NCBI GenBank assembly: GCA_024421095.1
Contig: JAHQYM010000012.1
Location: forward strand, 1-40,837
Length of the DNA stretch: 40,837 nt
Origin: Acidimicrobiia bacterium
GTDB lineage: Bacteria > Actinomycetota > Acidimicrobiia > Acidimicrobiales > Aldehydirespiratoraceae
Direction of reading: 5' to 3'
The notes beneath the pieces were generated by a model. The model ran no database searches. It worked only from the letters and a program-made list of their open reading frames with translations, and was not told the origin of the DNA. Both the position numbers and the translations under genes were made by a program. Positions 1 to 6,962 of the stretch are shown in pieces. Numbering within the stretch: the stretch's first letter is position 1; every line of letters starts with the position of its first letter.

Positions 1-1004
1 GCTCGATCGAACTGCCGAGCGGAGACGCCGAAGTAACCACGATCTACTCCGGCACCGGCCCACTCGCCGATCCCGAAACCGAACAGCTATCGGAGATCAT
101 CGCCCGATTCAACGAACGCTTCGGCACGGACTGGACCAAAGAAGACCAACTCATGTTTCGAGCCGCCGCCGCAGACTTGGTCTCCGATATTGAGATTCAG
201 AACCAGGCAACCAACAACGACGAGGCCACGTTTCGCGACCATGTGTTCCCCGCGCGGTTCCAAGACGCACTGCTGTCACGCCTCGACCGCAACGACAAAC
301 TGGTCTTCAGCTATCTCGACAACAGCGAGTTGCAAGCCGCACTCATCGATGTGTTCGCCCCCGACGTGCAAAAACGTGCGACCGTCGCCCGACAACGAAC
401 CTGCCCGATCGGCGACCTGCTCGGACCCGACCGCGAGTCCCTCTACCTGGAATACAAATCCACGCTGCGCTGGGACATCAACGCACAGCGCAAAGGGGGC
501 GTTACCGAGGACACCGCCATCAAGACCATCGCCGGTTTCGCCAACTCCAGATTCGGTGGCACCCTGCTCATCGGCGTGGCCGACGACGGTTCCGTCCACG
601 GCTTGGAGGCCGACTACGCCACCTTCACCAAACGCGGCGAACGGGGCGACCAAGACCTATGGGGCCAACACCTGCAGAACCTCATCCGCTCCCGTCTCGG
701 CGATACCGCCCTGACGCTCGTCGACTGGGAGTTCCACACCGTGCGCGGAAAGCAACTCGCCCGCATCAGCATCGAACCGTCCGGCCATCCCATCTGTGAA
801 CGCAAAGGCGACCAAGAGATCTTCTGGAACCGCACCCCCACCTCCACAGTCTCCATCACCGATCCCGCCGAACGAGACAAGATCATCGCCCACCGCTGGC
901 ATCCCACCTCCCGGACATCCTCACCACATACCGCCAACCGCGGCACACACATACTCAAAACACCAAATACCAACCGCGCAACCAAACCAACGACAAAACA
1001 CTAG
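1..1004 (+). CDS. Type I restriction R-like C-terminus fused to an AlbA_2 (Schlafen-type) domain, 5' partial
   Basis: The reading frame is open from the left edge (first full codon at position 3) to TAG at 1002-1004, so only the C-terminal third or so of the protein is here. An ATG at 153 is internal. The first ~120 visible residues (FNERFGTDWTKEDQ, then helical Asp/Arg-rich text around FSYLDNSELQAAL) resemble the C-terminal helical region of HsdR-type restriction/translocase subunits. They are followed by an AlbA_2 putative DNA-binding domain: LEYKSTLRWD, then IAGFANSRFGGTLLIGVADDG and GLEADY. The fusion suggests a DNA-processing or defence protein; the motor domains would lie to the left. 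The last ~40 residues after DKIIAHRW are low-complexity (Thr/Pro/His) and coincide with the start of a 232-bp tandem duplication, so the natural end may have been altered. The HsdR assignment is from pattern memory and less certain than AlbA_2. Confidence 0.65.
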   Translation, partial: SIELPSGDAEVTTIYSGTGPLADPETEQLSEIIARFNERFGTDWTKEDQLMFRAAAADLVSDIEIQNQATNNDEATFRDHVFPARFQDALLSRLDRNDKLVFSYLDNSELQAALIDVFAPDVQKRATVARQRTCPIGDLLGPDRESLYLEYKSTLRWDINAQRKGGVTEDTAIKTIAGFANSRFGGTLLIGVADDGSVHGLEADYATFTKRGERGDQDLWGQHLQNLIRSRLGDTALTLVDWEFHTVRGKQLARISIEPSGHPICERKGDQEIFWNRTPTSTVSITDPAERDKIIAHRWHPTSRTSSPHTANRGTHILKTPNTNRATKPTTKH

Positions 1005-1328
1005 TTCGAGAACGCGCCGCCAGAAATATTGCCATCTCCACGCGGATTACAAGATCAGTGGGCCAGCAGCGCAACGGATCGCTGCCACAACCAACCTCGC
1101 CGAACGAGACAAGATCATCGCCCACCGCTGGCATCCCACTTCCCGGACATCCTCACCACATACCGCCAACCGCGGCACACACATACTCAAACCACCACCT
1201 ACCAACCCCGCAACCAAACCAACGACAAAACACTAGTTCGAGAACGTGCCACCAGAAATATTGCCATCTCCGCCCGGATTACGAGATCAGCGGGCCAGCA
1301 CCGCAACGGATCGCTGCCACAACCAACC
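865..1328. repeat. 232-bp direct tandem repeat, two copies, covering a gene 3' end
   Basis: Copy 1 spans about 865-1096 and copy 2 about 1097-1328. Corresponding landmarks are exactly 232 bp apart (GCCGAACGAGAC at 867 and 1099; AACCAACC at 1089 and 1321). Only scattered substitutions separate the copies. Each copy holds the last ~45 codons of the upstream gene with its TAG stop plus ~90 bp of downstream DNA. Copy 2 keeps the same tail frame open (AERDKIIAHRW to TKH then TAG at 1234-1236) but without a start. No terminal inverted repeats or transposase are visible. It looks like a segmental duplication. Confidence 0.9.
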
Positions 1329-1428
1329 GCCCGTGCAATGACCCACAGCGAAGGGTCGCGTAAACCACATTTGCCGAACCAAACAATGCTGTTGAGTATT
1401 GGCACTCCAACCTCTCTACGCTGCTAGT
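1005..1428. other. 424-bp stretch without a supported gene
   Basis: This stretch contains the rest of repeat copy 1, repeat copy 2 (to ~1328) and about 100 bp of leader in front of the XRE-cupin gene. The short open frames inside it (for example around 1029-1427) are produced by the repeat and have no start signals or recognisable domain. A possible -10 element (TACGCT, 1417-1422) sits six bases before the GTG at 1429. Confidence 0.6.
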
Positions 1429-1431
1429 GTG
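1417..1431 (+). promoter_or_regulatory. Possible leaderless promoter/start for the XRE-cupin gene
   Basis: TACGCT at 1417-1422 fits the TANNNT -10 pattern and lies six bases before GTG 1429. A TTGAGT at 1392-1397 is a poor, over-spaced (19 bp) -35 candidate. No Shine-Dalgarno sequence precedes either the TTG at 1399 or the GTG at 1429. A leaderless message starting at GTG is common in actinomycetes, so this is a reasonable but unproven choice. Confidence 0.35.
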
Positions 1432-2094
1432 CCCGAAGAGCAAATTGAACCAACGGAATCGCTTGTCACCAAGACCGCGAGGCCGGGTCGCCTAACAGCA
1501 GATGAGGTTTGCGACAGCGTCGGTCGGCGGGTTCGGGAACTGCGAGTTGGCATGGGTTTGACTATGGAGCAGTTTGCGGACGCTGCGGGCCTCTCCACAG
1601 GCATGCTCTCAAAAGTCGAACATGGCCAGACCTCACCGAGTTTCAGCACCTTGATTGCTCTTGCCGATGCTGCTGAAGTGCCCTTCACCGCTTTTTTTCG
1701 GGGGTTAGACGAGGAACGAGACGCAGTTGTAGTACCAGCGGGACAAGGCATGGAGATCATTCACGAAGGCGCTGGACCAGGGCGGGTTTACCGAGACTTG
1801 GGTTCATTGCGGGGCCCAACTCGTGAAATCGAGTCGCTTTATGTGACGATTACCGAACCAGACGAGGTGTTCCCGTTGTTCCAACATGGGGGTGTGGAGT
1901 TCATCTACATCCTTGAAGGTTGCGTTGAATACGGCTACGGCACCAAACGTTACCTACTTCAAACCGGGGATTCCATGCAATTTCGTGGTGAAGTCACCCA
2001 TGGCCCCACCGCGCTCATTGACCTTCCCCTACGGTTCCTTTCGCTGAAGGTGGCACCGCCTCCAGACCCCTCACCGACAAACTCAACCGCCTAA
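1429..2094 (+). CDS. XRE-family transcriptional regulator with C-terminal cupin domain
   Basis: 221 aa from GTG 1429; an upstream in-frame TTG at 1399 would add ten residues but has no ribosome site. Residues ~25-85 form an XRE helix-turn-helix (VRELRVGMGLTMEQFADAAG, then LSTGMLSKVEHGQTSPSFSTL). Residues ~140-205 are a cupin_2 barrel (FIYILEGCVEYGYGTKRYLL, then GDSMQFRGEVTHGP). This HTH-cupin layout is typical of small-molecule-responsive repressors such as the PuuR/SinR-like group; the ligand cannot be read from the sequence. The gene converges on the response regulator gene at 2091-2462, and the two stop codons share the bases CTAA (2091-2094). An internal Ser/Pro-rich tail follows the cupin. 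The partner operon and target promoter are unknown. Confidence 0.85.
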   Translation: MPEEQIEPTESLVTKTARPGRLTADEVCDSVGRRVRELRVGMGLTMEQFADAAGLSTGMLSKVEHGQTSPSFSTLIALADAAEVPFTAFFRGLDEERDAVVVPAGQGMEIIHEGAGPGRVYRDLGSLRGPTREIESLYVTITEPDEVFPLFQHGGVEFIYILEGCVEYGYGTKRYLLQTGDSMQFRGEVTHGPTALIDLPLRFLSLKVAPPPDPSPTNSTA

Positions 2095-2462
2095 GGCAGG
2101 TGTTTCCCGACCGCAGCCAACAGCACAGTGTTTTGGGCAGGTTTACGAAGCACCTCATCGGCACCCGCAGTGCTTGCCAACCCGATAGCGAACTCGGGGC
2201 TTTGGTGCATTCCCCCAGCCGACAAAGCCACAATACCGCCATGAGGCCACGCCCAACGCAAAGCCTTGATGTACTCCAACACTGTCATCGTGGGCATCAA
2301 AGCTTCGGTCACCACCACGTCTGGTTTCACCGAGGCCATCAGCTTCAATGCCATCTCAGCGCCGTTCGCTTCGATCACCTCATGGCCTTGAGCCACCGCA
2401 AACAAGCGCGTGAAACCGAAGCGCACGTTTGGGTCGTCGTCTGCCACCAACACTGTTGCCAT
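2091..2462 (-). CDS. Single-domain receiver protein with Glu at the phospho-acceptor site
   Basis: 123 aa, a stand-alone CheY-like receiver with no output domain. The acidic pocket is present (DDD at residues 8-10), as are the conserved Ser (VALSAGG) and the Lys-Pro pair (LRKP). The residue expected to be the phosphorylated Asp is Glu53 in the stretch VVVTEALMP; the codon is GAA, read from TTC at 2304-2306. In the family this position is normally Asp, and Glu often mimics the active state. The gene follows the histidine-kinase-like gene by three bases and is surely co-transcribed with it. Its 3' end overlaps the stop of the convergent XRE-cupin gene. It may act as a constitutively on, or phosphorylation-independent, protein partner; this is inference. 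Confidence 0.8.
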   Translation of the reverse strand: MATVLVADDDPNVRFGFTRLFAVAQGHEVIEANGAEMALKLMASVKPDVVVTEALMPTMTVLEYIKALRWAWPHGGIVALSAGGMHQSPEFAIGLASTAGADEVLRKPAQNTVLLAAVGKHLP

Positions 2463-2465
2463 GCT

Positions 2466-3485
2466 TCACACTCCCTCGCCACTTTCTGGTTGATAACGAG
2501 GAATGAGGACTTCAAAAGTTGAGCCCTCATCAACCACCGAGGTTGCATGGATCACACCTGACCAGCGATGGGCTTGTTCATAGGCAATGGTGAGCCCCAA
2601 ACCCGTAGCACCTTCAGCCGACTTGGTGGTGAAGAACGGATCGAACACTTGCTCGCACACGTCTTCGCTCATACCGCTGCCAACATCAGCCACGGTAACA
2701 CAGAAAAATGTGCCAGCCGAAACACCTTTCTTGCGCGCTTCGGGTTCGTTGAACACGTGAGACGAAAACCCCACCACAACCTCATCGCCAGGTTCGCTGG
2801 CTTGCACCGCATTGGTCAACAAAACCGTGAACACCGAATCGAAATCTTCGTGGTTGACCTTGATGGTGCCGCCATCTTCGACAAATCGGGTGGTGATAGC
2901 AACCTCATTGCCGAGCGAGTTCTGCACCTGCGAAACCACCCGAGACAAACCTTGCGACAAGTCGATCTCGGTAGCTTCACCTAAACCACCCGTGGGGTTC
3001 GCCAAGGAACTCTCCAAGATTTTGCAACCACGTTCGGCCACCAAACGAATGCGCTGCAAATTCTCATTGGGGGTAACAGCGCTATTTTCTTGTTCAAGTT
3101 CTAACTGCGACAAGGTAACAATCGGTTGGAGAACATTGTTGAGTTCTCGGGTGAGACCGCCAGCGAGCTGGCCCAACGCCGCCATCTTGTAAGCCTCACC
3201 GATTTGTTCTTCCATCGCTTTACGGTCTTCAATCGCTTTGTTGAGCTGCCCCACGGTCTGCGCCAAACGGTCGTTGAGATGGGTCACTTCTAGCCAACGC
3301 CGCACCGCAAACCACGAGGTCACCAACGCTAGAGTTGGCACAGCAGCGAGCAACTCAACGAACACGAAACCTTCACGGTTATCCGTGTAGTCGGCAACTG
3401 TCTGATACAAGTCGATGCTGACAAAGAAGAAAAAGATGACAATGCAGGCGATCGCACCGAAAATCATGTCTCTTCGAGCACTCAT
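2466..3485 (-). CDS. Membrane histidine-kinase-like protein lacking the acceptor His
   Basis: 339 aa. There are two membrane segments (~7-27 and ~40-61) with a short loop, a coiled-coil linker (~65-100), a dimerisation-like helix pair and an ATPase domain. The NtrB-type H-box reads AALGQLAGGLTRELNNVLQ, where the family has GG(I/L)AHDFNN. Residue 113 is Arg (CGA, from TCG at 3147-3149) instead of the phosphorylated His. The ATP-binding boxes look intact: N box LLTNAVQAS (Asn225), G1 DVGSGM (Asp267), F box FDPFFTTKS and G2 ATGLGLTI. AAGGAGT lies a few bases before the ATG, a strong ribosome site. It is the first gene of a pair with the Glu-substituted receiver at 2091-2462, so both phosphotransfer residues are missing. 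It could be a pseudokinase, or use another donor or acceptor. Confidence 0.85.
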   Translation of the reverse strand: MSARRDMIFGAIACIVIFFFFVSIDLYQTVADYTDNREGFVFVELLAAVPTLALVTSWFAVRRWLEVTHLNDRLAQTVGQLNKAIEDRKAMEEQIGEAYKMAALGQLAGGLTRELNNVLQPIVTLSQLELEQENSAVTPNENLQRIRLVAERGCKILESSLANPTGGLGEATEIDLSQGLSRVVSQVQNSLGNEVAITTRFVEDGGTIKVNHEDFDSVFTVLLTNAVQASEPGDEVVVGFSSHVFNEPEARKKGVSAGTFFCVTVADVGSGMSEDVCEQVFDPFFTTKSAEGATGLGLTIAYEQAHRWSGVIHATSVVDEGSTFEVLIPRYQPESGEGV

Positions 3486-3496
3486 ATTTACTCCTT

Positions 3497-3544
3497 CACT
3501 TTCTTCAAAGACAACAGTGGCACTTTCTTCGAGGACTATAGTGG
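3497..3544. repeat. 24-bp imperfect tandem repeat upstream of the kinase-like gene
   Basis: Unit 1 (3497-3520) and unit 2 (3521-3544) both begin CACTTTCTTC and end AGTGG. They agree at 20 of 24 positions. Each unit has CACT at one end and AGTG at the other, so each could bind a dimeric regulator. The pair fills the gap between the pyrE-like stop and the kinase-like ribosome site. Confidence 0.75.
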
Positions 3545-3554
3545 TTGGCCTCTG

Positions 3555-4124
3555 TCATAGCGGGTCAATCCCGAGAGACTTATACGTGGTCATCGGGAAA
3601 TAGGCGCACCCCAAATCCGCGAACTTAGGGCCAGCGTTCTCACCACGATCCACAAGCGTCACCGCAGCCACGATTGCAGCGCCGCTATGAGCAACGATGT
3701 CGTATGCCTGAAAAATTGATCCCCCAGTAGTTACCGCGTCGTCAACCAACAACACTTGGTCTGACCGGCCGATCCGTGCGCCCTCAATCTGGCGCCGGGT
3801 GCCTCGACCTTTCGGGGATTTGCGAACGATAAACCAACTGCAATCCGCCACCGCGGCGATCCCCACCGCGAGCGCGTCTGCACCAAGCGTCAACCCTCCA
3901 ACCGCGTTGAAACGATGCCCGGCATTATGAACCGTCTCAACAATCGCGCTAGCAGCCACACGCAAATCGCTCCACGCCGCCAACGCTTCTTTGCCGTCAA
4001 CGAAATCTGCCGACATAGCGCCAGACGCTAACTCAATCGGCGTATCCAAACGATGCAACCCTTTCGTTCGGATAATCTCCAATAGCTGTGCGCTCAACTG
4101 ATCTTGGCGAAGATTTGATGCCAC
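3555..4124 (-). CDS. pyrE: Orotate phosphoribosyltransferase-like protein
   Basis: 189 aa from GTG 4124, chosen because TAGGAGGGG lies 6-7 bases upstream; an in-frame TTG at 4145 lacks such a site. Type I phosphoribosyltransferase fold: the PRPP-binding motif VLLVDDAVTTGGS is at ~124-136, and a Lys/Arg flexible-loop stretch (VRKSPKGRGTRRQIEG) at ~100-115 is typical of orotate phosphoribosyltransferases. The expected reaction is orotate + PRPP to OMP + pyrophosphate in the cytosol, pyrimidine synthesis step five. It sits alone among znu and two-component genes rather than in a pyr operon, so a salvage-type or regulatory PRTase is a weaker alternative. It is 52 bp downstream of znuB on the same strand and may be read through from it. 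Confidence 0.8.
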   Translation of the reverse strand: MASNLRQDQLSAQLLEIIRTKGLHRLDTPIELASGAMSADFVDGKEALAAWSDLRVAASAIVETVHNAGHRFNAVGGLTLGADALAVGIAAVADCSWFIVRKSPKGRGTRRQIEGARIGRSDQVLLVDDAVTTGGSIFQAYDIVAHSGAAIVAAVTLVDRGENAGPKFADLGCAYFPMTTYKSLGIDPL

Positions 4125-4176
4125 GCTTACCCCTCCTAAGTGCAACTACCAAAGACTAGGCGTTTTCGCTCACGGT

Positions 4177-5034
4177 TTAGCGACGCACATTGATTCCGTT
4201 GGCGACGGCCGTCGACATCAACACAAAAATAAAGATGACAACGCTCGTCAAAGCCATCGTAGCCCCCGCTGCGGTGTCGTGATGGTAGCTCACGAGCAGC
4301 CCCAACAAGGTTGACAACCCACCGATAAGCGTGGCCAAAACCATAATACGCGGCACTCGCTTCACCAACAACATCGCCGTGGCTGGCGGAGCGATCAGGA
4401 ACGCAAAAACCAACATGTTGCCGACCGCTTCGAAGGACGCGACGATGGAAGTAGCCACCAAAACCAAAAGCAAGGCGTGCGCCAAACGTGGCCTCAAACC
4501 CAACACTTGCGCTTGCGCTTGATCGAAGGTCATAACCAAAAACGCACGGTAAAAGATAGTAACGCCAAGGAGCGAAACACCGGCTGCGATCGCTTGCCGT
4601 CTGAGATCTGCGTCATCAACACCGCTTATTGAACCAAACAGGAAACGGTTTAGGTCACCGCTATATGAACCTGACGAACTCGACATGATGACCACCGCCA
4701 AAGCCAAGAAACCGACAAATAACACGCCAATTGAGGTGTCTACCGGCAAAGAAGAATAACGGCGGATCACGTTGATCCCCAAAACCATCGCCAACGCTGC
4801 AGCGAACGCCCCGATCGTAGTACTGAGCCCCAAAATGAAAGCCACCGCGATGCCCGGCAAAACCCCATGAGCTAACGCATCGCCCAAGAAACTCATACCC
4901 CGCAACACCACCCAAGTGCCCACCACCGAAGTGGTGAGCACCGCCAACAAGCCAGCGTAAAGCGCGCTACGCATAAACTCATTAGAACTGAATGGGTGCA
5001 ACCACCAATTCAGCGGATCGACCAAAAACTCCAT
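4177..5034 (-). CDS. znuB: Zinc ABC transporter permease (ABC-3 family)
   Basis: 285 aa, an integral membrane protein with about eight hydrophobic helices (for example ALYAGLLAVLTTSVVGTWVVL, IGVLFVGFLALAVVIM, TMALTSVVIFIFVLMSTAVA). The sequence FLGDALAHGVLPGIAVAFIL near residue 50 is the characteristic ABC-3 permease stretch. This is the membrane channel for Zn2+ or Mn2+ import, working with the binding protein (5068-6342) and the ATPase (6963-7763). AGGTG sits a few bases before the ATG. It lies 33 bp downstream of znuA in the same operon. Zinc is favoured over manganese because of the His-rich partner and the adjacent Zur-like regulator. Confidence 0.9.
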   Translation of the reverse strand: MEFLVDPLNWWLHPFSSNEFMRSALYAGLLAVLTTSVVGTWVVLRGMSFLGDALAHGVLPGIAVAFILGLSTTIGAFAAALAMVLGINVIRRYSSLPVDTSIGVLFVGFLALAVVIMSSSSGSYSGDLNRFLFGSISGVDDADLRRQAIAAGVSLLGVTIFYRAFLVMTFDQAQAQVLGLRPRLAHALLLVLVATSIVASFEAVGNMLVFAFLIAPPATAMLLVKRVPRIMVLATLIGGLSTLLGLLVSYHHDTAAGATMALTSVVIFIFVLMSTAVANGINVRR

Positions 5035-5067
5035 ACCACACCTAAGTTACCGAACTCAGCAGCTAAG

Positions 5068-6342
5068 TTAGGTTAATGCATCGGTAATCAACTGAGCGTT
5101 GGTTCGCATAAAACCAAGATAGTCTTCGGCACCACTCCCCGCCGGGCCGAGACTGCCGGTATACAGCGTTACCACTTCAACGGCTCCGACTCGTGCGGCT
5201 AGCACCTCGGCATCATCGCTGTTGTGCAGGTTTTCCGCGAATATTGCCGGCACGCCTTCATGCTCGATCACCTCAGCAAGTTCAGCCAACTGGGCCGGGT
5301 TGGTTTCTGCCATCGTGCTAGTTGAGGGGATTACCGTTCCGACAATTTCAAATTCGTAGCGATCTGCGAAATAAGCCAAAGCGTCGTGGTTGGTGATGAG
5401 TTTGCGGTTGCTTTCAGGGATTTGCCCGAGCAACGCGGAAATCTCGGCATCAAGAGAATCGAGTTCGGACGAATAGTCGTTCAAGCAAGACGCCACTGCA
5501 TCGCTGTCAAGCCCAACGTGTTCAACTGCGAGTTGTTGTAGTTCCGAAAGCGTTTCTTTGACGCGTTGCGGATCGAACCAAACATGTGGGTCCCCAGCTT
5601 CGTGGCCGTGGTCGTCCACTTCCCCTCCTGTTTCCTCGTGGCCGTGGTCGTCCTCGTCCACTGCGTCGTGGTCTTGACCGTCCACCTCCGATTCGTCGTG
5701 ACCGGCTTCCTCGACATCCTCTTCAGCTTCGTGATCGTGACCGTCCTCCTCCACTTCCTCTTCAGCTTCGTGGCCGGGGTCGTCCACGTCCCCTCCTGTT
5801 TCCTCGTGGCCGTGACCGGATTCCTCTGCTGCCGCCTCGTGGCCATGACCGTCCACCTCCTCTGCTGCCTCTTCCGCACCGTGGCCGTGGGCACCGGACT
5901 CTGTTCCGGTCAAGACGGTGCTCGCATGTTCAGCCGCTCTAAACACTGGCGTACCGTTTTGCTCAACTGCAATGAGCGTGTCTTCAAGACGCTCTTCGAG
6001 ACCTAACCCATTAGCCACTACCAGAGCAGCATTCTCCATGCGTTCACGGTCTTGCAGCGAGGGTTCGTAATTGTGGGGATCACCGCCATCTGGGATTAGC
6101 GTTGCAACATTGATGTCTCCGCTACAAAGCACGTTAGAGACGATGTCTGACCAAATTCCCGTCGTCACCAGAACTGTTGGTTTCGCGGCACCAGTACTCG
6201 CCGCGGTGCCTTCTTGTTGTGTTGCATCGCCACAAGCAGAAACCAGCAAAGACAGCGCCGCTAGGTTCGCTGCAATAACCAAGATTGTTTTCTTGCGTGA
6301 TACGCGGTGGAGCCGTTTGGGGACGACTTTGAATTGTTTCAT
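5068..6342 (-). CDS. znuA: Zinc-binding lipoprotein of ABC transporter with long His/acid-rich loop
   Basis: 424 aa from ATG 6342 (AAAGG lies about nine bases upstream; an in-frame upstream start at 6372 would run into the Zur box and is not preferred). Lipoprotein signal with lipobox LVSAC at ~35-39. Cluster A-I fold landmarks: VTTGIWSDIVSNVL, GGDPHNYEPSLQD (first His ligand), GDPHVWFDP (second), ITNHDALAYFADRYEFEIVG (third) and IFAENLHN. Between the first and second ligands lies a ~105-residue linker with 15 His in GHGHE/GHDHE units separated by Asp/Glu runs, encoded at about 5586-5900 by a degenerate DNA repeat. Such loops capture or buffer zinc outside the cell. This linker is unusually long and itself internally duplicated (HGHEETGG occurs twice). 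It is transcribed divergently from zur with a Zur box between. Confidence 0.92.
   Translation of the reverse strand: MKQFKVVPKRLHRVSRKKTILVIAANLAALSLLVSACGDATQQEGTAASTGAAKPTVLVTTGIWSDIVSNVLCSGDINVATLIPDGGDPHNYEPSLQDRERMENAALVVANGLGLEERLEDTLIAVEQNGTPVFRAAEHASTVLTGTESGAHGHGAEEAAEEVDGHGHEAAAEESGHGHEETGGDVDDPGHEAEEEVEEDGHDHEAEEDVEEAGHDESEVDGQDHDAVDEDDHGHEETGGEVDDHGHEAGDPHVWFDPQRVKETLSELQQLAVEHVGLDSDAVASCLNDYSSELDSLDAEISALLGQIPESNRKLITNHDALAYFADRYEFEIVGTVIPSTSTMAETNPAQLAELAEVIEHEGVPAIFAENLHNSDDAEVLAARVGAVEVVTLYTGSLGPAGSGAEDYLGFMRTNAQLITDALT
5586..5900. repeat. Degenerate repeat encoding the His/Glu/Asp-rich ZnuA linker
   Basis: The + strand shows repeated GTGGCCGTGGTCGTCC-like units (near 5603, 5640, 5810 and 5848). 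On the coding strand these give GHGHE/DHGHEE motifs. The segment coding EETGG-x-VDD-x-GHEA appears twice. The periodicity also opens long spurious frames on the + strand, which are not genes. Confidence 0.75.
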
Positions 6343-6379
6343 GTCTAATAACCTTTCGCTAATTGAGCACAAGTGCTTC

Positions 6380-6394
6380 TGATAATGATTATCA
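6380..6394. promoter_or_regulatory. Zur/Fur box, perfect 7-1-7 palindrome
   Basis: TGATAATGATTATCA at 6380-6394 is TGATAAT, one base, ATTATCA: a perfect inverted repeat that matches the Fur-family operator pattern. It lies 37 bp before the znuA ATG and 20 bp before the zur ATG, so one dimer site could control both divergent arms. The nearby regulator and the zinc transporter make Zur the best guess for the bound protein. Confidence 0.85.
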
Positions 6395-6414
6395 TTCTAT
6401 AAACGGAGAATGCG

Positions 6415-6888
6415 ATGCCAACCACCCACACAGAAAAAGAACGAAGCGAATTGCACCGCCGAGTAGGTGAACGCCTTTCCGAGGACGACCACCGCTACAC
6501 GACCTCTCGACAACGACTAGTAGACGCATTAGCAGATTCCACTCGCCCGCTCACCTTGCCCGATATCACCAAGATCGCACCCGATCTAGCCGCCAGTTCC
6601 GTTTATCGAAACCTTGAGATGCTCGAACGTGCCGGTGTGGTACGTCGCATCAACAGCGGCGGCAACCACGCCCACTTTGAACTAGCCGAACCGTTAATCT
6701 CACACCACCACCATCTCGTCTGCACAGATTGTGGTGGCATCACCGACATTCACCTTAAAGACGAACTTGAACAGACGTTAGTTGAGGCGCTCAACGCCAT
6801 CGCCCAAACTCATGGCTTCAAACCCCAAGACCACAACCTTGACCTCCACGGCGCATGCGCGCTGTGCAACGAGCACAAACCGGCCTAA
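6415..6888 (+). CDS. zur: Fur-family metalloregulator, probably Zur
   Basis: 157 aa; GGAG at 6405-6408 precedes the ATG. N-terminal winged helix (residues ~25-90; RYTTSRQRLVDALADSTRPLTLPDI, then SSVYRNLEMLERAGVVRRI), then a dimerisation domain. Metal-site features: HHHH at 97-100, CTDC (Cys103, Cys106), and CALC near the C-terminus (Cys148, Cys151), giving the two CxxC pairs of the structural zinc site. HFELAE and DIH match the sensory-site region. It represses znu genes with zinc as co-repressor in known systems. The divergent znuA and the downstream znuC 74 bp away support Zur over Fur, although a ferric-uptake role cannot be excluded. Confidence 0.9.
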   Translation: MPTTHTEKERSELHRRVGERLSEDDHRYTTSRQRLVDALADSTRPLTLPDITKIAPDLAASSVYRNLEMLERAGVVRRINSGGNHAHFELAEPLISHHHHLVCTDCGGITDIHLKDELEQTLVEALNAIAQTHGFKPQDHNLDLHGACALCNEHKPA

Positions 6889-6962
6889 ATTGGATGCTGT
6901 TGATACCTCATGCCACGATCTCCCAAACACACACGCCGACATAGCGAACGCTAGCAACCACA

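Noticed and set aside
865-1328. Insertion sequence or transposon remnant
   Set aside because: No terminal inverted repeats, transposase fragment or target duplication; the repeat simply copies a gene end.
5041-5076. TTAGGTTAA near the znuA/znuB junction as an iron box
   Set aside because: Only one half-site; CTAAGTTA occurs twice as a direct repeat but no palindrome is formed, and it lies inside the operon around a stop codon.
5586-6006. Arg/Pro-rich and Val/Phe-rich frames on the + strand opposite znuA
   Set aside because: Produced by the GTGGCCGTGGTCGTCC-type repeat coding the His/Glu linker on the other strand; no independent support.
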